Assembly: GCF_021283305.1 (NCBI RefSeq)
Contig: NZ_JAJSOK010000019.1
Span: 55,042 to 119,041 of the forward strand
Reading direction: 5' to 3'
DNA from: Pseudonocardia kujensis
Lineage (GTDB): Bacteria; Actinomycetota; Actinomycetes; Mycobacteriales; Pseudonocardiaceae
DNA length: 64,000 nt
Shown here in pieces: positions 8,523 to 16,947 of the stretch (its first letter is position 1; every line of letters starts with the position of its first letter). Below the pieces are notes generated by a model. The model did not search any database and was not told where the DNA came from. It was given only the letters and a program-made list of their open reading frames with translations. The position numbers were made by a program, and so were the translations under genes.

Positions 8523-9800
8523 TCAGGCGGAGCGCTCGCCCCGCTCCCGGCGCTGCGGGCGCCGGGGCACGATCGTCGGGTTGACGTTCTCCTTCACGGT
8601 CTCCTCGGTCACGACCACCTTCGCCACGTCCGTGCGGCTCGGGATGTCGTACATGACGGGGAGGAGGACCTCCTCCATGATCGCGCGGAGCCCACGGGCG
8701 CCGGTGCCCCGGAGGATCGCCTGGTCGGCGACCGCCTCGAGCGCGTCGTCGGTGAACTCCAGCTCGACGCCGTCCATCTCGAAGAGCTTGCGGTACTGCT
8801 TGACCAGCGCGTTGCGCGGCTCGGTCAGGATCTTGACCAGGGCGTCCTTGTCGAGCGAGGTCACCGAGGCCACGACCGGGAGCCGGCCGATGAACTCGGG
8901 GATCAGCCCGAACTTGATGAGGTCCTCGGGCATGGTGTCGGCGAAGCTCTCGGAGGTGTCCAGGTCCGACTTCGAGCGGATCTCCGCGCCGAAGCCCAGC
9001 CCGCGCCGGCCGACCCGGTCGGAGATGATCTTCTCCAGGCCCGCGAACGCGCCCGCCACGATGAACAGCACGTTCGTCGTGTCGATCTGGATGAACTCCT
9101 GGTGCGGGTGCTTGCGCCCGCCCTGCGGCGGCACCGAGGCGGTGGTGCCCTCGAGGATCTTCAGCAGCGCCTGCTGCACGCCCTCGCCGGAGACGTCCCG
9201 GGTGATCGACGGGTTCTCCGACTTGCGGGCGATCTTGTCGACCTCGTCGATGTAGATGATCCCGGTCTCGGCCCGCTTGACGTCGTAGTCCGCCGCCTGG
9301 ATGAGCTTGAGCAGGATGTTCTCGACGTCCTCGCCGACGTACCCGGCCTCGGTCAGCGCCGTGGCGTCCGCGATCGCGAACGGCACGTTCAGCAGCTTGG
9401 CGAGGGTCTGCGCGAGGTAGGTCTTGCCGCAGCCGGTGGGGCCGAGCATGAGGATGTTCGACTTCGCCAGCTCGACGCCGTCGCCGTCGCCCCGCGCGCG
9501 GTCACCCGCCTGGATGCGCTTGTAGTGGTTGTAGACCGCCACCGAGAGCGTGCGCTTGGTGGCCGACTGCCCGACGACGTACTGGTCGAGGAACTCGTGG
9601 ATCTCCGCCGGCTTCGGGAGCTCGTCGAGCTTCACGTCGCCGGTCTCGGCGAGCTCCTCCTCGATGATCTCGTTGCAGAGATCGATGCACTCGTCGCAGA
9701 TGTAGACGCCGGGCCCGGCGATGAGCTTCTTGACCTGCTTCTGACTCTTCCCGCAGAAAGAGCACTTCAGCAGGTCACCGCCGTCACCGATGCGTGCCAT
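8523..9800 (-). CDS. clpX: ATP-dependent Clp protease ATP-binding subunit ClpX
   Basis: AAA+ unfoldase that feeds substrates into the ClpP chamber in the cytoplasm; 425 residues, the normal size. The N-terminal zinc-binding domain has Cys13, Cys16, Cys35 and Cys38 ([10 protein letters not shown] ... [10 protein letters not shown]). Walker A is [15 protein letters not shown], Walker [14 protein letters not shown], the sensor region is [17 protein letters not shown], and the IGF-type ClpP loop is present as LGFGAEIRS nearby. The start is the ATG before [18 protein letters not shown] hairpin and about 200 bases separate it from clpP2, so it probably has its own promoter. Confidence 0.97.
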   Translation of the reverse strand: MARIGDGGDLLKCSFCGKSQKQVKKLIAGPGVYICDECIDLCNEIIEEELAETGDVKLDELPKPAEIHEFLDQYVVGQSATKRTLSVAVYNHYKRIQAGDRARGDGDGVELAKSNILMLGPTGCGKTYLAQTLAKLLNVPFAIADATALTEAGYVGEDVENILLKLIQAADYDVKRAETGIIYIDEVDKIARKSENPSITRDVSGEGVQQALLKILEGTTASVPPQGGRKHPHQEFIQIDTTNVLFIVAGAFAGLEKIISDRVGRRGLGFGAEIRSKSDLDTSESFADTMPEDLIKFGLIPEFIGRLPVVASVTSLDKDALVKILTEPRNALVKQYRKLFEMDGVELEFTDDALEAVADQAILRGTGARGLRAIMEEVLLPVMYDIPSRTDVAKVVVTEETVKENVNPTIVPRRPQRRERGERSA

Positions 9801-9966
9801 GAGTGCAGCCCCAGTCCCATCCGGCGCGCCCTCGTCCGGGCGCACCCACGTCGTCATGACGGTACCTGCCGGAGCCCCTCGCTGCGAAGGATCGCGGCGA
9901 CCTGTCGGAATCGGGTCGGCAGGCGGTCGTTCTGCGTTCCACCCCGCAACAGGTGCGGGCGGGTGG

Positions 9967-10003
9967 GGTGGCCCCGGGCCGCCTGACGACGGCCCGGGCC
10001 ACC
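9967..10003 (-). terminator. Hairpin after clpP2
   Basis: GGTGGCCCCGGGCCG (9967-9981) pairs with CGGCCCGGGCCACC (9990-10003) with a single bulged C and an eight-base loop. It follows the clpP2 stop codon by 7 bases and would separate clpP1P2 transcripts from clpX. Confidence 0.7.
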
Positions 10004-10009
10004 GGCGGT

Positions 10010-10639
10010 CTAGCCGACCGCGGACAGCTTCCGGCTCTGGATGATCTCGTCGACGATCCCGTACTCCTTGGCCTCCTCGGCCGTGAGGATCCGGTCCCGC
10101 TCGATGTCGTCGTGCACCTGCTCGGGCGTGCGCCCGCTGTGCCGCGCGAGGGTGCTCTCCAGCAGCTTGCGCATGCGGGTGATCTCGGCGGCCTGGATCT
10201 CCAGGTCGGACACCTGGCCGTAGAAGCCCTCGGTGGCCGGCTGGTGGATCAGGATGCGCGCGTTCTGCACCGCGAGGCGCCGCCCCGGGGTGCCCGCCGC
10301 CAGCAGCACGGCCGCGGCCGACGCCGCCTGCCCGAGGCAGACGGTCTGGATGTCGGGGCGGATGAACTGCATGGTGTCGTAGATCGCCATCAGCGACGTG
10401 AACGAGCCGCCCGGCGAGTTGATGTACATCGAGATCTCGCGGTCCGGGTCCGCGGACTCGAGGCAGAGCAGCTGCGCCATGACGTCGTTCGCCGAGGCGT
10501 CGTCGATCTGCACCCCGAGGAAGATGATGCGCTCCTCGAAGAGCTTGTTGTACGGGTTCGACTCCTTGACCCCGTAGCTCGTGCGCTCCACGAAGGAAGG
10601 CAGCACGTACCGGCTCTCCGGCATCCGGAATCCACTCAC
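10010..10639 (-). CDS. clpP2: ClpP2 peptidase subunit
   Basis: Serine peptidase of the Clp protease, 209 residues, forming the second ring type of the actinobacterial heteromeric ClpP1P2 tetradecamer. The nucleophile is Ser107 ([10 protein letters not shown]), the base His132 (ILIHQP) and the acid is most likely Asp182 (IERDRIL). The GTG at 10639 overlaps the clpP1 stop as GTGA, so the two genes are translationally coupled; an internal ATG 15 bases later ([11 protein letters not shown]) is an alternative start used by some relatives. N-terminal residues before the conserved [11 protein letters not shown] are probably removed on maturation, as in mycobacteria (family knowledge). Confidence 0.95.
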   Translation of the reverse strand: MSGFRMPESRYVLPSFVERTSYGVKESNPYNKLFEERIIFLGVQIDDASANDVMAQLLCLESADPDREISMYINSPGGSFTSLMAIYDTMQFIRPDIQTVCLGQAASAAAVLLAAGTPGRRLAVQNARILIHQPATEGFYGQVSDLEIQAAEITRMRKLLESTLARHSGRTPEQVHDDIERDRILTAEEAKEYGIVDEIIQSRKLSAVG

Positions 10640-11307
10640 GACGAGCTCCCGTTCTCGCTCGGCTGCGGGAGGTCGCCCGCCCGCGAGATGACGTGGTCGA
10701 CGAAGCCGTACTCGAGGGCCTCCTGCGCGGAGAACCACCGGTCACGGTCGAAGTCCTGGGTGATCCGCTCGACGGTCTGCCCGGTGTGCCCGGCGATCAG
10801 CTCCGCCATCTCCTGCTTGTGCCGGCGGAACAGCTCGGCCTGGATCCGGATGTCCGACTCCGAGCCGCCGACGCCGGCCGACGGCTGGTGCATCAGGATC
10901 TGGGTGTGCGGCAGCGCGAAGCGCTTGCCCGGCGTGCCCGCGGAGAGCAGGAACTGCCCCATCGACGCGGCCAGGCCCATCGCCGTGGTGGCCACGTCGC
11001 AGGGGATGAACTCCATCGTGTCGAAGATGGCCATCCCCGCGGTGACCGAGCCGCCCGGCGAGTTGATGTAGAGGTTGATGTCCGCCTCGGGGTCCTCCGC
11101 GGCGAGCAGCAGCATCTGCGCGGCGATCCGGTTGGCGATCTCGTCGTCGACCTGCTGCCCGAGCACCACGATGCGCTGCTGCAGCAGCCGCTCGAACACC
11201 GAGTCGGACAGCGTCATGCTCGAGGGGGCCGAGCGCATCTGCAGCGCGCGGCGGTCCTCCACGAGGCGGTCCGCGGTCGACCGCGGGCCGGTGTCCTGCT
11301 GACTCAC
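10636..11307 (-). CDS. clpP1: ClpP1 peptidase subunit
   Basis: First Clp peptidase subunit, 223 residues. Counting from GTG 11307, the triad is Ser115 ([11 protein letters not shown]), His140 (ILMHQP) and Asp189 (FDRDRW). The strand/loop [18 protein letters not shown] is canonical. The GTG at 11307 has AGGGTGAA upstream; an internal ATG before [11 protein letters not shown] would give a protein closer to the usual 195-200 residues. A ClgR-like box lies 144 bases upstream and a strong hairpin lies in the presumed leader. clpP2 follows with a four-base overlap. Confidence 0.95.
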   Translation of the reverse strand: MSQQDTGPRSTADRLVEDRRALQMRSAPSSMTLSDSVFERLLQQRIVVLGQQVDDEIANRIAAQMLLLAAEDPEADINLYINSPGGSVTAGMAIFDTMEFIPCDVATTAMGLAASMGQFLLSAGTPGKRFALPHTQILMHQPSAGVGGSESDIRIQAELFRRHKQEMAELIAGHTGQTVERITQDFDRDRWFSAQEALEYGFVDHVISRAGDLPQPSENGSSS

Positions 11308-11352
11308 TTCACCCTGCCTTCTGCTGGCGTCACTCGGGGTCGTCTTCTCCGG

Positions 11353-11388
11353 CGGGCCGCCGGGGGATCGTGTCCCGCCGGCGGCCCG
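11353..11388 (-). terminator. Strong hairpin in the tig-clpP1 spacer (terminator of tig or leader element of clpP1)
   Basis: CGGGCCGCCGG (11353-11363) pairs with CCGGCGGCCCG (11378-11388), with further GGG/CCC pairing inside. It lies between tig and the clpP1 start. If clpP1 is transcribed from the candidate -10 at 11408-11413, the hairpin is within its 5' leader rather than only a tig terminator. Confidence 0.6.
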
Positions 11389-11407
11389 TTCCGTTGCTTC
11401 GGGCCCG

Positions 11408-11413
11408 ACCCTA
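11408..11413 (-). promoter_or_regulatory. Candidate -10 element of the clpP1P2 promoter
   Basis: Read on the minus strand the bases are TAGGGT, matching the actinobacterial TANNNT -10 pattern. It lies about 38 bases downstream of the ClgR-like box, the spacing expected if ClgR activates from around -50 to -60. Confidence 0.4.
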
Positions 11414-11450
11414 CGCGGCCACGGCATCCCGCGTCCGCGGACGGCGCGCG

Positions 11451-11468
11451 TGTTCGCCGACAGCGCAG
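11451..11468 (-). promoter_or_regulatory. ClgR-like operator upstream of clpP1P2
   Basis: TGTTCGCCGACAGCGCAG carries the dyad CGCY-NAN-RGCG known for ClgR, the activator of clp genes in actinobacteria, with TT/CA flanks that also largely fit. It is in the tig-clpP1 spacer, 144 bases before the clpP1 start. Confidence 0.6.
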
Positions 11469-11500
11469 CGACCACCCGTCCGTGCAGGTCAGGCGCGCGC

Positions 11501-12997
11501 TCAGGCCTTGCCGGCCGTCGGGCCCGCCGCCTCGGTGCCCACCGCGGCGGCGGACGCGTCGTCCGCGGCCGGGGCCTCGACGGCCTCGGTCGCCTCGGCG
11601 TCGGCGGCGGCGTCGGCAGCCTCGGCGGCGGCCTCGGGGGCCTCCTCCGCGTCGGTGGCGACGGCGGCGCCGTCCTCCGGGCCGAGCAGGTCCGACAGGT
11701 CCACCGGCTCGCCCGCGGCGTCGGTGACGGTGGCGGCGCGGACGGCGACGATCAGCGCCTTGCTCCGCCGCACGTCCGAGAAGATGGCACCGAGCTGGCC
11801 CGCCTGCTGGATGCGCTGGACGAACTCCTCGGGCGCCATCCCGTACTGCTGGGCCTGGTAGATGATCCGCTCGGTGAGCTCCTGGTCGCCGACCTGGACC
11901 TCCTCGGCGTCGGCCAGCGCGTCGAGCACCAGGCGGGTCTTGACCGACTTCTCCGCCTCGGCCCGGGTCTCGGTGTCGAACTCCTCGCGGGTCTTGCCCT
12001 GCTTCTCGAGGAACTCGTTGAACTGCTCGTCGCTGTGGTCGAACGCGTGCACCGCGTCGTGGTGGCGGGACTCGACCTCGGCCTCCACGATGCTCTCCGG
12101 CAGCGGGACCTCGGTGTTGTCGACGATCTCGTCGAGCACCTTGTCGCGGGCCTGGGTGACCTGCTCCATCCGGCGCACCCGACCGAGCCGCTCCCGCAGG
12201 TCCGCGGTGAGCTCGTCGAGGGTGTCGAACTCGCTCGCCAGCTGGGCGAACTCGTCGTCGGCGTCGGGGAGCTGGCGCTCCTTGACCGCGGTGACCTTCA
12301 CCGTGACCTCGGCGTCGCGGTCCGCGTACTCGCCCGCGACCAGCTTCGAGGTGAAGGTCTTCTCCTCGCCGGCGGACAGGCCGGTGATGGCCTCGTCGAT
12401 GCCGTCGATGAGGCCGCCCTGGCCGACCTGGTACGAGTACCCGGTCGTCGTGGCCTCCTCGATCTCCTTGCCGTCGACGGCGGCGGAGAGGTCGATCTGG
12501 ACGAAGTCGTCCTCCTGCGCCGGGCGCTCCACGCCGGTCAGCGTGCCGAAGCGGGCGCGCAGCTGGTCGAGCTGCTCGGCGACCTGCTCGTCGGTCACCT
12601 CGACGTCGTCGACCTGCACGGTGATGCCGTCGAGGTCCGGGAGCGTGATCTCCGGCCGGACGTCGACCTCCGCGGTGAACGCGACCTTGTCCCCGTCGGC
12701 GAGCTCGGTGACCTCGATGTTCGGCTGGCCGATCGGCTTGACGTCCTCGGCGGCCTGCACGGCCTCGGAGTACTTGGCCGGGACGGCGGCGTTGATCACC
12801 TCGTCCAGCACGACGCCGCGGCCGAGCCGGGCGTCGAGGATGCGGGCCGGCGCCTTGCCCGGGCGGAAGCCGGGGATGCGGACCTGCTGCGCGATCTTCT
12901 TGTACGCGCGGTCGAAGTCGGGCTTGAGCTCGTCGAACGGCACCTCGACTGTGAGCTTGACGCGTGTCGGGCCGATGTGCTCGACGGTGCTCTTCAC
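11501..12997 (-). CDS. tig: Trigger factor, ribosome-associated chaperone and peptidyl-prolyl isomerase
   Basis: Binds nascent chains at the ribosome exit tunnel. The 498-residue protein has the ribosome-docking signature GFRPGKAP at residues 43-50, a central FKBP-type isomerase domain (VERPAQEDDFVQIDLSAAVDG region through VKVTAVKERQLP) and a helical C-terminal chaperone domain ending near DVRRSKALIVAV. A tail of about 70 residues rich in Ala, Glu and Asp follows, as in other actinobacteria. The GTG start at 12997 is preceded by GAGGAG. It is the upstream member of the clp cluster, all on the minus strand. Confidence 0.96.
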   Translation of the reverse strand: MKSTVEHIGPTRVKLTVEVPFDELKPDFDRAYKKIAQQVRIPGFRPGKAPARILDARLGRGVVLDEVINAAVPAKYSEAVQAAEDVKPIGQPNIEVTELADGDKVAFTAEVDVRPEITLPDLDGITVQVDDVEVTDEQVAEQLDQLRARFGTLTGVERPAQEDDFVQIDLSAAVDGKEIEEATTTGYSYQVGQGGLIDGIDEAITGLSAGEEKTFTSKLVAGEYADRDAEVTVKVTAVKERQLPDADDEFAQLASEFDTLDELTADLRERLGRVRRMEQVTQARDKVLDEIVDNTEVPLPESIVEAEVESRHHDAVHAFDHSDEQFNEFLEKQGKTREEFDTETRAEAEKSVKTRLVLDALADAEEVQVGDQELTERIIYQAQQYGMAPEEFVQRIQQAGQLGAIFSDVRRSKALIVAVRAATVTDAAGEPVDLSDLLGPEDGAAVATDAEEAPEAAAEAADAAADAEATEAVEAPAADDASAAAVGTEAAGPTAGKA

Positions 12998-13142
12998 GGT
13001 GGAACTCCTCGGACTGCTGTGTGGCTCTGCTGTGTGGCGGGGCCCTGCTCGGTTCGTACCTCGGTGCGACCGGCGGCACGACGCCGCATCAACCGGGGTC
13101 GGGAGGGGCGGTCGCGCGCGCCGGGCACGTGTCCGGGCGAGT

Positions 13143-13622
13143 CTAGGCGAGACGTGCCCCGGGCGTTCCGGCCGGTCCGGGCCGTGTCGGCGGGCCGCTG
13201 CCGGGCGGCCCGGCGACGGCTCCGGCGACGGGCGCGGAGCCTGCTGCGGGGACGGGTTCGGGAGCGGGGACCAGGTCCGCGACGGTCACGTCGACCGGCC
13301 GCTCCCCCGCGACCTCCCGCACCAGCGCGGCGATCTCCTCGGCCAGCACCGGCAGGGACACCGCGGCGGGCCAACGGACGACGACCGCGACCTCGACCGG
13401 TTCACCGGTGGCGCCCCCGACCGTCCTGTCGGTCGCGTCGGTCGTGTCCGGCGCGTGCGCCTCGTCCGCGCGCACCCCGACGACCCGGCGCCCGGGCAGG
13501 TAGGAGGCGACGCTGCCGAAGGGCCCGCCGTCCAGCCGAACGACGGCGGGATGGCCCAGCACCGCGGCGGCGACCCGCTCCGGCAGCGGCTGCGCGGGAG
13601 GCTGCTCCGACACGCGGGACAC
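13143..13622 (-). CDS. Asp23/Gls24-like protein with Pro/Gly-rich tail
   Basis: A 159-residue protein. The core VRLDGGPFGSVASYLPGRRVVGVRAD, EVAVVVRWPAAVSLPVLAEEIAALV and ERPVDVTVADL is the alkaline-shock protein 23 / Gls24 fold, which in firmicutes and actinobacteria is tied to envelope stress. The last 45 residues are Pro/Gly/Ala-rich and probably disordered. It is on the minus strand, back-to-back with CsbD, and belongs by theme to the sigma/Asp23 group to its right. It is weaker in similarity than the two Asp23 proteins at 14711 and 15334. Confidence 0.75.
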   Translation of the reverse strand: MSRVSEQPPAQPLPERVAAAVLGHPAVVRLDGGPFGSVASYLPGRRVVGVRADEAHAPDTTDATDRTVGGATGEPVEVAVVVRWPAAVSLPVLAEEIAALVREVAGERPVDVTVADLVPAPEPVPAAGSAPVAGAVAGPPGSGPPTRPGPAGTPGARLA

Positions 13623-13640
13623 GGTAGTGCCGCACGCGCG

Positions 13641-13672
13641 ACGGCGGCGCCCCGGAGTGGGGGCGCCGCCGT
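13641..13672 (-). terminator. Terminator hairpin after csbD-like gene
   Basis: ACGGCGGCGCCCC (13641-13653) pairs perfectly with GGGGCGCCGCCGT (13660-13672) over six bases. It sits 22 bases after the CsbD-family stop codon and upstream of the Asp23-like gene. Confidence 0.75.
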
Positions 13673-13693
13673 CGGGCGGTCCGTCGGGTGCGA

Positions 13694-13867
13694 TCAGCGC
13701 TTGAAGACGTCCTTGACCTTCTCGCCGGCCTGCTTGAGGTCGGCCCCCATCTGGTCGGTGCGACCCTCGGCCTCGAGGCGCTCGTCGTCGGTGGCGCGGC
13801 CGGCGACCTCCTTGGCCTTGCCCGACATCTCCTGGGTCTTGTTGTCCAGCTTGTCCTTCATGCTCAT
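13694..13867 (-). CDS. CsbD family stress protein
   Basis: A 57-residue, highly charged protein with the CsbD layout: MSMKDKLDNKTQEMSGKAKE, then VAGRATDDERLEAEGRTDQM and a KVKDVFKR end. CsbD-like proteins are small, probably poorly folded stress proteins controlled by general stress sigma factors in Bacillus; molecular function is unknown. GGGAGG stands eight bases before the ATG at 13867. It diverges from the ECF sigma factor gene 200 bases away. Confidence 0.92.
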   Translation of the reverse strand: MSMKDKLDNKTQEMSGKAKEVAGRATDDERLEAEGRTDQMGADLKQAGEKVKDVFKR

Positions 13868-14028
13868 CTCGTGAACCTCCCGGACTCGTGCGCCCGCGGC
13901 GCGGCCGGTCCCTCCGGCCGCCGGCGTCGGGCTCGAGGAGCGGTTACCCCCGGGCCCCGTGGGACACACGGCCCTCGTGACCGGCGTCACCGTCGGCCAT
14001 ACTGTCGGCGTCGTCGGGGGACGGCTGT

Positions 14029-14063
14029 CGGGGTTGGCGGGGTTGGCGGGGCTGTCGGGCGGG
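14029..14063 (+). repeat. G-rich short repeats before the sigma factor gene
   Basis: The run contains GGGGTTGGC twice in tandem followed by GGGGCTGTCGGGCGGG, giving several G-runs on the plus strand. It lies just before the likely start of the ECF sigma gene and could form a G-quadruplex in DNA or mRNA; that is inference. Confidence 0.4.
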
Positions 14064-14066
14064 ACC

Positions 14067-14720
14067 GTGGTGCAGGCGATGCGGACGAGGGGGGCGCGGG
14101 AGGACGTGTGCCCGTCGCCGGTCCCCCCCGCCGTCCCGCCGGAGCCCGGGCCCGTTCCCGCCGAGCGCGAGCTCGACGACACCACGCTGGTCGTCCGCGC
14201 CGGCGAGGGCGACGTCCGCGCCTTCTCCGTGCTCGCGCAGCGGCACCAGCCCGCGCTGTACCGGCTCGCGCTGCGCCTGGTCGGGAACGCCGCCGACGCC
14301 GAGGACGCCCTGCAGGAGTCGCTGCTCGACGCGTGGCGCCGGCTCGACCGCTTCCGGGGCGACTCGGCCTTCACCACGTGGGCCTACCGGATCGTCACGA
14401 ACCGGTGCCTCGATCTGTTGCGCCGCCGGCGCGCGACCGTGTCCGTCGAGCAGGTGGCGGAGGTGGCCCCGGAGCGGCTCGCGGCCCCGGAGGCCGGTGC
14501 GCCCGAGCACGCCGCGGAGGTCGACGCGGGGCTGGCCGCGCTGCGGGCGGCGCTGCGCACGCTGCCGGACGACCAGCGGGCCTGCTTCGTGCTGCGCGAG
14601 CTGGAGGGCCTGGGCTACGCGGAGATCGCGGAGATCACCGGCGCGTCGGAGACCGCCGTGCGCGGGCGGCTCCACCGCGCCCGCCGCGGCTTGGCGGAGG
14701 TGATGCGGTCGTGGAGGTAG
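14067..14720 (+). CDS. ECF-family RNA polymerase sigma factor (sigma-70 family)
   Basis: About 217 residues with both ECF regions: sigma2 (LVVRAGEGDVRAFSVLAQRH, DAEDALQESLLDAWRRL, FTTWAYRIVTNRCLDLLRRR) and sigma4 (LRTLPDDQRACFVLRELEGL, GYAEIAEITGASETAVRGRL). The start is uncertain: GTG 14067 or 14070, or ATG 14079; an upstream ATG at 13959 seems too far. The next gene begins inside its last codons (GTG 14711 against stop 14718-14720), so it is coupled to an anti-sigma-like protein. CsbD and Asp23 genes nearby suggest envelope or osmotic stress control. Confidence 0.93.
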   Translation: MVQAMRTRGAREDVCPSPVPPAVPPEPGPVPAERELDDTTLVVRAGEGDVRAFSVLAQRHQPALYRLALRLVGNAADAEDALQESLLDAWRRLDRFRGDSAFTTWAYRIVTNRCLDLLRRRRATVSVEQVAEVAPERLAAPEAGAPEHAAEVDAGLAALRAALRTLPDDQRACFVLRELEGLGYAEIAEITGASETAVRGRLHRARRGLAEVMRSWR

Positions 14721-15337
14721 GCAGGACCGTCCCGGGCGGACGGGCGGAGACCGGTCCGGAGGACGTGCGGATCGAGCCGCTGGCCTGCGGCCGCGACGCC
14801 GCCGACGTGTGGGACCACGCCGCAGAGGGCACCCTCGACGCGCACGAGCGGGAGTGTCCGCACTGCCGGGCCGCGGCCGCGGACGCGCTGGGCCTCGAGG
14901 ACGTCGTCCACCGGATGGCGGCGGAACGGCCGGTGCCGCCGCCCTCGGTGCTCGACGGCGTCATGCGGGCGGTGGTCGACACCGTGACCGCCGAGCTCCG
15001 CCCCCAGGACCTGCTGGCCCTCGACTCCCCTGCCGGCCCCGCGCGGCTGAGCCGGGCCGCCGCGGCCCGGGTGCTGCGGCACGTCGTCGACGGGATGGAC
15101 GGCATGCGGGCCCGCAGCTGCCGGATCGAGCCCGTCGGGTCGGGCCCCGGCGGGACGAACGGGGCGGACCCGTTCGGCGTGACCGTCGCGATCACCGTGA
15201 CGGCTCGGTTCGGCGTCGACCTGGCGTCGGTCACGGCCCGGGTCCGGCAGATGGTGGTGGCGGCGGGCGAGCAGGCCCTGGGGGTCCCGGTGCGCAGCGT
15301 GGACATCGCGGTGGTCGACCTGTGGGACGTGCCGTGA
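14711..15337 (+). CDS. Zinc-motif (ZAS-like) Asp23/Gls24 hybrid, putative anti-sigma factor
   Basis: A 208-residue protein in two parts. Residues about 20-60 show HAAEGTLDAHERECPHCR with His45, Cys49 and Cys52, the HX3CX2C pattern of zinc anti-sigma domains, preceded by the helix ACGRDAADVWDH. Residues about 95-208 are an Asp23/Gls24 domain (VLRHVVDGMDGM, FGVTVAITVTARFGVDLASV, VRSVDIAVVDLWDVP). No transmembrane helix is visible, unlike most ZAS anti-sigmas. It overlaps the ECF sigma gene at its start and the next Asp23 gene at its end (GTGA). I infer it binds the adjacent sigma factor; the Asp23 part may be the sensing or membrane-associating module. Confidence 0.82.
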   Translation: MEVGRTVPGGRAETGPEDVRIEPLACGRDAADVWDHAAEGTLDAHERECPHCRAAAADALGLEDVVHRMAAERPVPPPSVLDGVMRAVVDTVTAELRPQDLLALDSPAGPARLSRAAAARVLRHVVDGMDGMRARSCRIEPVGSGPGGTNGADPFGVTVAITVTARFGVDLASVTARVRQMVVAAGEQALGVPVRSVDIAVVDLWDVP

Positions 15338-15753
15338 CCCCGCCGGTGCGGCTCACGGTCGCCGACGCCGTCGTCGCCCGGATCGCGGCGGCCACGGCGC
15401 GGGAGGTCCCGGGGGTGGTCGCGCTGCGGCCGGACCTGGCGCAGACGCTGCTCGGGCTGGCCGGCTCGCTGCTGGGCGACCGGCCCGCCGGGGACGCGCT
15501 CTCGGCGGCCGGGGCGTCGGCCGCCGTGCAGCAGGGCCGCGCCGAGGTCGCGCTGACCCTGGTCACGACCCTCGGCCACAACACCCGCGACCTCTCCGCC
15601 GCCGTGCAGCGGGCGGTCGCGGCGCGGGTGCGGGCCGAGACGGGCCTGGACGCCGATGTCACGGTGACGGTCGCCGACGTCCTGCTCGACCTCCCTCAGG
15701 CGGAGCGGGACAGCACGCAGTCCCCGCACGTACCCCCGCCCGGGAGCCGGTAG
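15334..15753 (+). CDS. Asp23/Gls24 family envelope stress protein
   Basis: 139 residues, almost all Asp23 domain: VADAVVARIAAATAREVPGVVAL, then AEVALTLVTTLGHNTRDLSA, VQRAVAARVRAETGLDADVTV and TVADVLLD. GTG 15334 overlaps the preceding stop, so the sigma factor, the zinc-Asp23 hybrid and this protein form one operon. Such proteins assemble at the membrane in firmicutes through partner AmaP; no AmaP-like membrane partner was found here. Confidence 0.88.
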   Translation: MTPPVRLTVADAVVARIAAATAREVPGVVALRPDLAQTLLGLAGSLLGDRPAGDALSAAGASAAVQQGRAEVALTLVTTLGHNTRDLSAAVQRAVAARVRAETGLDADVTVTVADVLLDLPQAERDSTQSPHVPPPGSR

Positions 15754-16418
15754 TAGAGGCAGCAGGACCGGCGGCGGAAGGACCAGCCGCGGTCGGGCGG
15801 CGTCGGCGGGCGCTGCTCGCCCGTCCCGGCGAGCAGCGGGTGGTCGAGAACCGCCGCGGCGAGCTCGGCGGCCCGGACCGCCGCCTCCGGTCGCTCCGTG
15901 CCGAGGACCCGTTTCGCGCCCGCCACGGCCGAGGCGACGTTGCCCCGCAGCACCCGCGCGGACACCGGGACGAGCGCACGCACCGCCTCGACCAGCGGCT
16001 CCGCGATCTCCTCCGCCACGAGGGCCGGGAGCTCGGCCCGGTCCCGCGCAGGGCGGTCGGCGTCCACCCACAGCGGCCAGGGGCCGGTGCGCGAGACCCG
16101 CCAGTGCAGGGCGTCCCGGCCCAGGTCGGGCAGCACGCCGTGCAGCGCGACGGCCGCGAGCGGCGCGGAGACCAGCCGTGCGGCCAGCCCCTGCAGCGCG
16201 ATCGACGCCGCCACCCGCTCCTCGACCGTCCGTCCGGCCTGCTCGGACAGCACGCGCCGGACGTGGGCGATCCGGTCCCTGAGCGCGCCGGGTTCCGTGA
16301 CCAGCTCCCGCAGCGGCCGCCACGTCGGGTCGGCGGACTCGGCCGGGTCGGTCGCCACGGCGAAGAAGGGCCCGACCCGCGCGGTGTCCGCGAGCACGGT
16401 GCGCACCGGCGCCGTCAC
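15696..16418 (-). CDS. FhuF-like (2Fe-2S)-binding protein
   Basis: A 240-residue protein ending with SCCLYYRLPGGGTCGDC, the C-C-x10-C-x2-C cluster ligand set of ferric siderophore reductase FhuF. The preceding body (LRELVTEPGALRDRIAHVRR, ALHGVLPDLGRDALHWR, VRVLRGNVASAVAGAKRVL) matches actinobacterial FhuF-like proteins that reduce or release iron. No siderophore genes are in the window. The start is placed at GTG 16418; a longer frame with GTG further upstream exists. Its 3' end overlaps the convergent Asp23 gene by 58 bases. Confidence 0.82.
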   Translation of the reverse strand: MTAPVRTVLADTARVGPFFAVATDPAESADPTWRPLRELVTEPGALRDRIAHVRRVLSEQAGRTVEERVAASIALQGLAARLVSAPLAAVALHGVLPDLGRDALHWRVSRTGPWPLWVDADRPARDRAELPALVAEEIAEPLVEAVRALVPVSARVLRGNVASAVAGAKRVLGTERPEAAVRAAELAAAVLDHPLLAGTGEQRPPTPPDRGWSFRRRSCCLYYRLPGGGTCGDCVLSRSA

Positions 16419-16947
16419 CGTCCGTACCCCGCCCTCGGAGCAGGCCGTTCGGGTGTCGCGCCGGTCACGCAGAGGAGACGAACCGGGTGATACGTGCACT
16501 GCATCACCCCAGTGTCGTCGCCGCCCGCCGATCCGGGCCCCCGGAGGGCCCTGACCTGCTCGGACGGGCAGGGCGCGGGCGCCGGCCGGTCGCCCGCGGC
16601 GCCGCCCCACGGGGGCTCCGACGCAGGTCACAGCCGTTCGGGCCACCAGACCTGGCGTATCAACGCGTCGGCGTGTCACTCTTTCCCCGGAGAGAGCGCA
16701 CCCGATGCCGCGTGCGGTCCCCAAGTGCAAGCCGCCGGCCGGGCCCGAACGCGGGTACCGGCCGAGACACGTGCGTCCGAACACCAGCTGGAGACGACTG
16801 AGGCGCAGTCCGGACGGTGCACCCGAACGGACCAGCGTCAGCGTTCCGTCGGAGCATCGCTGTATTCTGGACCCCCTTGTGGAACCACCCACGGTCCACG
16901 TCGTCCCGATGCGAAGTCGGGGTGCACCGAGACGACAGGAGGAGCTG
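16419..16947. other. 529-base spacer between FhuF-like gene and gltB
   Basis: No convincing gene. It holds the divergent promoters. Small inverted repeats occur (GGGCCCCCGGAGGGCCC near 16535; CCTGCTCGGACGGGCAGG near 16551). A -10-like TATTCT is at 16863-16868, about 80 bases before the gltB start. I did not recognise a GlnR box or a known riboswitch. Confidence 0.5.
16937..16944 (+). promoter_or_regulatory. Ribosome binding site that sets the gltB TTG start
   Basis: AGGAGGAG lies three bases before the TTG at 16948-16950. No ATG or GTG in frame sits closer to the conserved N-terminus, so this site decides the unusual start codon. Confidence 0.7.
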
